NCBI GenBank assembly: GCA_029582165.1
Contig: CM055868.1
Coordinates: forward strand, 13,436,001-13,500,000
Length of the DNA: 64,000 nt
DNA from: Portulaca oleracea
Taxonomy: Eukaryota; Streptophyta; Magnoliopsida; Caryophyllales; Portulacaceae
Direction: 5' to 3'
Shown: one piece after another, positions 58,161-64,000 of the stretch
Layout: each line of letters starts with the position of its first letter
How positions within the stretch are numbered: position 1 is the stretch's first letter
The notes under the pieces: model-generated
What the model saw: the letters and a program-made list of their open reading frames with translations, nothing else
Told to the model about the DNA's origin: nothing
Databases searched by the model: none
Position numbers and translations under genes: made by a program

Positions 58161-58199
58161 GTTTTATTTAAGTTTTTCATTCACGAAATTAACCAAAAC

Positions 58200-60440
58200 T
58201 GGGAAGCAACACGGACCGTGTTGCCAACTGTTTTGGTGAATTCGTGTGTTTTAGGATTTGTCATTAATTTTAGAAATTAATTATTAAATCCTATTACTAC
58301 TAAATCAGATAATGGGCATAAAATCTATTATTTTGTAAAGTTTAGGAAACTTACAATACCTTTGAAAGATATAGTATCTTTTAGACTGCTTGAGTTTAGG
58401 AAAGTCAAGTATTTTGTATGTATAGGTATAAAATCCTAAATCTGTTTAGGTATCTAAGATAAAATTTGGATTTTATTTATTTTATTAATCATCCAAACCG
58501 TTTAGGAAATTTTATTTAGTATTTATTTCCTTATGTGTTATATTGCAATTATATATATGCCTTTATAATTTGTTATTTAAACATGTGTTATATTTGATAT
58601 AATTATTGCAATATTACATGTTTGCATGTGCTTCTAGTATGACCATAGATAGTCGGTTTTACCGGTCTGCGTACCGGGTTGGGTGAAATACGGCCTGCGT
58701 GCCGTCGTTGAATTAATTTTGAATTTAAATTTTCAGTTGAGTTTATTTTTAATTCATGTAAGGCCTCAATTGTGAGGTACACTTTGAAAATTTGTTGTAA
58801 TTGGAGACAACAAGTTGAGTGGGAGCCCAACAGCAATGGAGGTGTCGATTCGAGTGGGAGCTAATCCAAGGAAGTTGCAAGACCCAAGAAGATTTTCTTG
58901 AAGACTATCAAGGCTTAGTTAAATTAGTTTGATTAAGTCTATGTGGCCATACTAGGGGTTTTATTTATGCTTTAAATTCGTTATTGCATGTTTTATTATT
59001 CCTTTTATGCTTTTCGAAAGAGTTCACCTAGAATTGCATGCTTAGGATAATAAAACCTACTCTCATAATTGAATTATTGCTCAACCTACCGAAACACCAC
59101 TTAGATGGATAAATAAAGAAAGTCAAAGCGAATTATTTGTCCATCATTAATAAGTAGGGTGGGAGCTAGGTCAGTTCAAATTGGCTATCAAAATAGTTTT
59201 GGGCCAAGAGCAGAGGAAGAGAAATATTGTATTCGGTACAAATTTCTTGCCAAGAGTCATTTTTGAATGATCGATCATGAGATGATCCACCAAAGACAAC
59301 ATGGGATTGAGTTTTGTTGGGCCAAAGTCCACTTGAAGCCATGGGTCTTGTGGGTCTTGGTTAAATTAAAACACTAAGTGAGAGTTGATAAAGTGTTTTG
59401 ATTTGAAATTAAAATTAGTTTAATTTCTTTTGATGAATAAAATGAACCAACTTGTCTCGTAGAATTATTTATGTCTTTTCACTCAAACATCCACCACTAA
59501 TAAAATATTGTTTTCTCCTTGAGAAAGAGAAAAACGATTACACCAATTCCTTAATTGGCATCGCCATCACAAGATTGTCTTGGAGGCGAATTGAAAGAAA
59601 CATGTCTTTGATATAACATTGAGCTAGGCATCAATATTAAGAGGTCAATCAAGCCAAATTAATACATGTAATGTCATAGTATTCATACAACTTTAACTTC
59701 AAAATGTTTGAAGATTAGAGGAATGATTTCAATATTACCAACTCAAACAAGTTTATCGAACTAGTTAGAGTTGACGAATATGAAACCAATAACCAGATAG
59801 TCTCGGTTAAGGTAGATAAAGGCCAATTGATGGCACTTATGTTCTGAAATAATTTGACTATTTTAAAACATGAGAAACCTCAGATCCCCTTTAGCCAAAA
59901 GATTGGCGACCAAAGATAGTCTTTTAGTCAAAGGGAAAATAAAGATTTAAGAAATCTATCAAAGACAAGAAGTCAAAGGAAAGGTAAGGACAAACAGTTG
60001 TACATACCCAACCAATGACAGCAATCGGTTAACAACCAGATCATGTATGACACTGGGAGCGTGAATAACTATAAGGAAGACTTGAGATATGATTTCAATT
60101 CTAGGCAAATGCGTATATGATACACACTACCCTTATTAAACCCACTTTGAGTATAAGATACCGGCTGTGAAACTCGCATTTATGCAAATGTGCAGTATCT
60201 ACAGCAAAGTAGATGTGCTTTGAAGGATGAGAGTCAGCCTACAAATAGGAACATACAATTAGTTGTAGTTCCTCATGAAGAGTTGGTTGTTTATCCATTT
60301 CCTCGAGACTTATAAGAGAAGTATATAGGTGATTTTATGTTCTCATTATAAGTGTTTTTCACTCTCAATTAGAGAGAGAGAGAGGATCTCGGATAAACAC
60401 ACCCAACACATCGAAACCAAAAGGTTTAAAAGGAATAACC
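58200..60440 (+). other. Copia leader and gag region, decayed
   Basis: Contains one CAACACGGACCGTGTTG palindrome near 58206 and two GAGTGGGAGC words (58817 and 58853) resembling the polypurine tract. From about 59000 a gag or protease could be expected, but I recognise no gag domain; GACACTGGGAGCGTGAA near 60052 may be a trace of the protease DTGS motif. Confidence 0.45.
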
Positions 60441-63100
60441 CTTGTTCAAACATAAAACTTGTAACTATCTATTAAGTCATGCAAATCGGAGCGCATTCAG
60501 AAGCGTCACAGTGATAGACCTTTTGAATGATAAGACTTTGAAACATGTGATGTCTGCAAAGCATGACTGTACCTTTTAAAAGAAAGGGTGAACGTGCCAA
60601 CAAACACTCATGCATATGGATGTATGTAGCCCAATTGAGCACAAGTACAAGAGATTGATTACTTCAAATCTTCGAAGATGAATAAAATAACACATGATGA
60701 TTCATGTCTATGAGATTCATCTGAAGCTGGAATGTTGAAATAGTTTGAAGATTTCCAAAATAAAGTAGTCTTGGCGAAACAATGAGAGCACCTAGATAAG
60801 ATCGAAAGGATGCTAATGATTGAGACATGAGTTTGAACAAATGACTCAAATGAAACATAATTATGGCACTATAAGCTTAAGTCATATTAATCAGAAATGT
60901 ATTAAGAAACTGCATAGTGCAGGATTTTGGAAAACCTAAACTTTGAAAAGTTCAATGTTTGCAAAGCATGTCTGATGAGTAAGATGATTAAAATCACCTC
61001 TTATTGGAATTGGTGAACAAGCTTATGACTTATTAGGATGCATACATACTGATGTATGTGGCCCTATGAGCACTAGTGCTAGAAGAAGGTTTTCTGTACT
61101 ATTTCAACACTTTCAGTGACGATTTTTTAGTAGATATGGGTATATCTACTTAATACGCCACAAGTCGAAATCATTTGAAATGTTCAAAGATTTTCAAAGT
61201 GAAGTACAAAACCAACTTGGCAAGAAAATCAAAACCCTTCAATTAGATTGAGGAGGTGAGTATTTGAGCCAAAGATTTCATTGACCATTCCAGAGAATAT
61301 GGAATTGTTTCATGACTCTCTCCTCTAAGAATACGACATCTCAATGACGTATCTAAGAGTAGGAATCACACCTTATTAGATATGCTGTGATCAATGATGG
61401 TTGAGTCAACATTGCCGATTACCTTTTGGGGATACACGCAATTAACCATAGCTCTAATCACTGAATAAAGATTATCGGAAGCATTAGGAGAAGAGAGGTT
61501 CTTGAACCGTCTTCTGAAAGAAAGGAGTATCACTTCTACAAACTGTTGTAGAGAAAAATGTTTGTGTCTCAAAATACTTTCTTCTTAGAGAATATGTTAT
61601 TCTCTAAAAGAAAGAGTGGGAGAGATTTTGAACTTACCGAAGTTCGAGAGACACAAAACACTATAATCATCACATGAAACTCACACTTGATCCTAGTTCA
61701 AATTTTCCTATTTGTCGGAAAATTAAGAACAAGGTTGAGGCAGTTGAAGTTTCTCAAAACGTTGAGGAGAGGGTGTCATGAACATTACTCCAAGTAAGGT
61801 CAGGTAAACAACTCCGTCAGCCACAAAGATATCGATCTTCTATGGATGAACGTGAGATGTTACTTTTAGAAAGTAATGACTCTACCTACATCAAAGAAGC
61901 TTTAAGTAAATCAAGATTTCATAAAATCTAAGATGGATTCCATGTATACAACCAAGTTTAGATCTCGTTTGATTTGTCTGAAGGTGTGAGCCATCAGGCA
62001 TATGAGGGTTTTAAGGCAAAACATGGGTTCATTAAGATAGACATCAAGACTGACTTCAAAATTAGATTTTGAAGTAAGGTGTGTATTTGACACAACTGAG
62101 TGGTATTTTGTTGGAATACTTATAAACTTCAAGAGACCATCTGTGGTCTTAAGGAAGCTTCTAGGAGTTGAAATCATTGACCTTCTTGACGAGGATATCA
62201 AAAAGGTTTGACATACTGGGAAGTGCCAAAGATAATATTATGTTTACACGAAGTTCAGTGGGAGCAATGCGTTTTCTGATATCGTATGTGATTGACATAC
62301 TGCCTACTAAGAAGAATATTCCAATGTTGCTTCTACTGAGGTTGACTTGGAAATAATTTTCAAAGTGAAGGATTGGTGGGGCTAAGAATTTTATTGGAAA
62401 CAAGATCTATAATGATAGATTAAAGATTTTGATTGTTTGAATCAAAGTTAACTAGGTGTTGAATAGTTCAACTCACTTCCAGAATGGATTAATTTCAAAA
62501 ATCATGGCATATCCTTACGGAATTTGATTGTCTCAAAACAATCAGAAGTTCTAAGAAGGATGAGACATATAACTCATGCTTCAGGCGTGAGATTAATGTA
62601 TGCCATGAGATGTTCAAAAGTCCAACATAACATATACATTGTATATGTATAAGCAAAACTAAGGATGTGTCCTAAGTCTAAAGTGGTTGATAAAAGCTAA
62701 GTGTGAAGAGTTGCATTGATGCTACACTCATGCAGAGAAATATGATTATCTGAAAGGTCAGAGAAAATTATACAATCTTTATTGAGTGGTATTGAGGTGA
62801 ACTGGAAGAAGTTCCTAACATGACATGCGGTTAATTCTACAAATAAGACAAGTATGACACGACTTTAGAAGTTGTGGCAGAAACTGTTAGGATTGCGAAG
62901 TTCGTTTAGAACTGGGTGATGTTTCAAGCCTTGCGAGAGAAATGAAGCCTTATTGAAAGGAGCCATCACTCAAGCAAAGGAACTGAAGCTCACTATGAAT
63001 CCAAACATGTGTTCCGGAAATATCTTCCTATATGAAAGGTCATTAGTGAGATGGTATATGTACGAGGTTCATTGCAAGTATTATGTACTAAACCCCTGGT
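60440..63100 (+). pseudogene. Ty1/copia integrase, RT and RNase H remnants
   Basis: Recognisable pieces: a first pre-integrase-like stretch at about 60470-60640, and a second, clearer one at about 60870-61080 (LENLNFEKF, VCKACLMSKM, HTDVCGPMSTSAR). The integrase core follows (RYGYIYLIRHKSKSFEMFKD, VQNQLGKKIKTLQLD and GGEYLS, about 61130-61270), then MMVESTLPITFWGYTQL (about 61390-61445). YRSSMDEREMLLLESNDSTY precedes RT (about 61830-61890), FIKIDIKTDF is near 62030, and RNase H GAITQAKEL is near 62960-62990. Stops and frameshifts throughout. No catalytic RT motif is preserved in an open frame. Confidence 0.82.
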
Positions 63101-63963
63101 TTAGTTATAGCATGATAGTCATGCATGGGCAATATGTATTAAACACATTCCGGAATATTAACAAGTCAAATTTGCATGAATCATTCATGAATTATGACCT
63201 TGTTGATTCATCATTGAGAATAAGATTCCAAAATTTACATCAATTGTGGTTTAGAATTATGTAAATGTCCAAAAAGGTTAGCGCATTCAAAATGGGAAAT
63301 TGGATGAGGTTCGATTTCTGAAACCCCATTAGTGAACTTGATAACGCTAGTCTTGGTCGATAGTCGACCTGGTTCCTAATTGTATTATCACGTAGGAGCA
63401 GTGATAATATCAACACAATTAGCATGTAGGATTGAGGTGATGATCAAGTTTCGTGGTCATAGTGATGTGATGACATCATAAATCAATCACATGGGTACTG
63501 TTGAGAACAACTACCGAACTGACCCGCAGTGGGAGCTCTTTAAGTTAGGAATGTCATAAGATCTCTCACTACTCAAAATTCCTAAATCCCGAGTTCAATA
63601 CATAGACTACATGGTCTACTGTGACTTTGGAGCGCGTCAAACGTCTTTCGTAACAGTAGGCTATAAAGGCGGTGTCTGGGATACAGTTGGATCATGTGAG
63701 AATGTGTGTCTGAACAAGATGGCATTGTCCTCGCTATTAGGGACAGTTGTCTCGTTGGCCACTCGGTGAGATTGGACTGAAAATGCTTGGCCGAGCTCAG
63801 TTGAATCAATAGTTGATCGTCTGTTTTTCAAAGTCTAAACTCGGAGATCGAGGAACGTTTCGGACCTTACATAAGGATGACATCAGCTTACCTTATCCGA
63901 ACCTGAGACAGTAAGTGACAAGGGAATTCAAGGAATCGAACACTTGCGGGACAAGTGGGAGAT
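63101..63963 (+). other. 3' untranslated region of the copia element
   Basis: No coding similarity. Ends with the purine-rich AAGTGGGAGAT immediately before the 3' LTR. Contains GAGTTC and AGTGGGAGCTC words that echo the polypurine tract. Confidence 0.5.
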
Positions 63964-64000
63964 TGTTGGGAATGTCCCGACAATGTTCGATACATCGAGA
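63964..64000 (+). repeat. 3' LTR of the copia element, first 37 bases
   Basis: TGTTGGGAATGTCCCGACAA matches the 5' LTR start. The first ~33 bases match 56173-56206 with the changed first base, then the two diverge or differ by an indel. The LTR is cut by the window edge. Confidence 0.9.

Larger units (their letters stand above)
56173..64000 (+). mobile_element. Decayed Ty1/copia element inserted in TNP2
   Basis: 5' LTR 56173-57005, primer-binding site at 57007-57018, a 6.96 kb interior, and the start of the 3' LTR at 63964 after the polypurine tract AGTGGGAGAT. Domain order in the interior is integrase, RT, RNase H, as in Ty1/copia. All coding parts carry many stops. The 3' LTR and target duplication lie beyond the window end. 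Confidence 0.9.

Noticed and set aside
1..64000. CRISPR array, bacterial operon or phage-like system
   Set aside because: All tandem repeats seen are microsatellites, TE subterminal repeats or degenerate satellite-like units without regular unique spacers, and the gene content is plant and TE.

Overview
The window looks like intergenic DNA from a flowering plant, probably a eudicot. It is AT-rich and full of TA, AAT, GA and CT microsatellites. It holds one spliced host gene with GT-AG introns, and almost everything else recognisable is transposable-element (TE) sequence of the classes typical of plants: Ty1/copia, Ty3/gypsy, LINE, TRIM, LARD-like, hAT, CACTA, Mutator-like and Stowaway MITEs, and probably a Helitron. 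No bacterial-type operon, CRISPR array or rRNA gene is visible.

Region by region. 1-4493: upstream intergenic DNA with a diverged 0.6 kb direct duplication, a MITE inside a TA microsatellite, and a decayed gypsy reverse transcriptase. 4494-9825: a nine-exon gene for an 814-residue USP / protein kinase / U-box E3 ligase. Three of its introns carry a Stowaway MITE, a 271-bp TRIM and a Mutator-type MITE. 10300-16582: a LINE endonuclease region (minus strand) split by a 5.5 kb LTR element with no visible coding capacity and by a small hAT-like MITE. 19140-27190: a long-TIR element, another LINE endonuclease piece, a gypsy element with gag, primer-binding site and a 1.75 kb LTR (minus strand), then a copia RT/RNase H remnant with its 3' LTR, itself interrupted by a Stowaway MITE.

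28318-34690: five related fold-back MITEs and a Helitron-like array into which a LINE 3' end was inserted. 34705-47075: a degenerate tandem repeat that received, in nested order, a 1-kb hAT derivative, a solo LTR, a 4.9 kb internally deleted gypsy element (TSD GGCGA) and a 4.7 kb hAT element with a decayed spliced transposase gene. The hAT itself contains a 549-bp MITE, and a Mutator-type MITE sits nearby. 48331-56172: the left end and both genes of a CACTA (En/Spm) element on the minus strand. Its TNP2 coding region is cut at 56173 by a decayed Ty1/copia element that fills the window to its end, where the 3' LTR begins.

Only the U-box kinase looks functional. The most unusual signal is a 17-bp palindrome, CAACACGGACCGTGTTG, clustered in the LTRs of two otherwise different retroelements. 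A third, unrelated LTR has its own family of short palindromes. Other points of note are a five-unit 165-bp tandem repeat in the copia leader, the very small TRIM, and the readable insertion order of the nested elements. All identifications come from reading the sequence and recalled family motifs; no database search was run.
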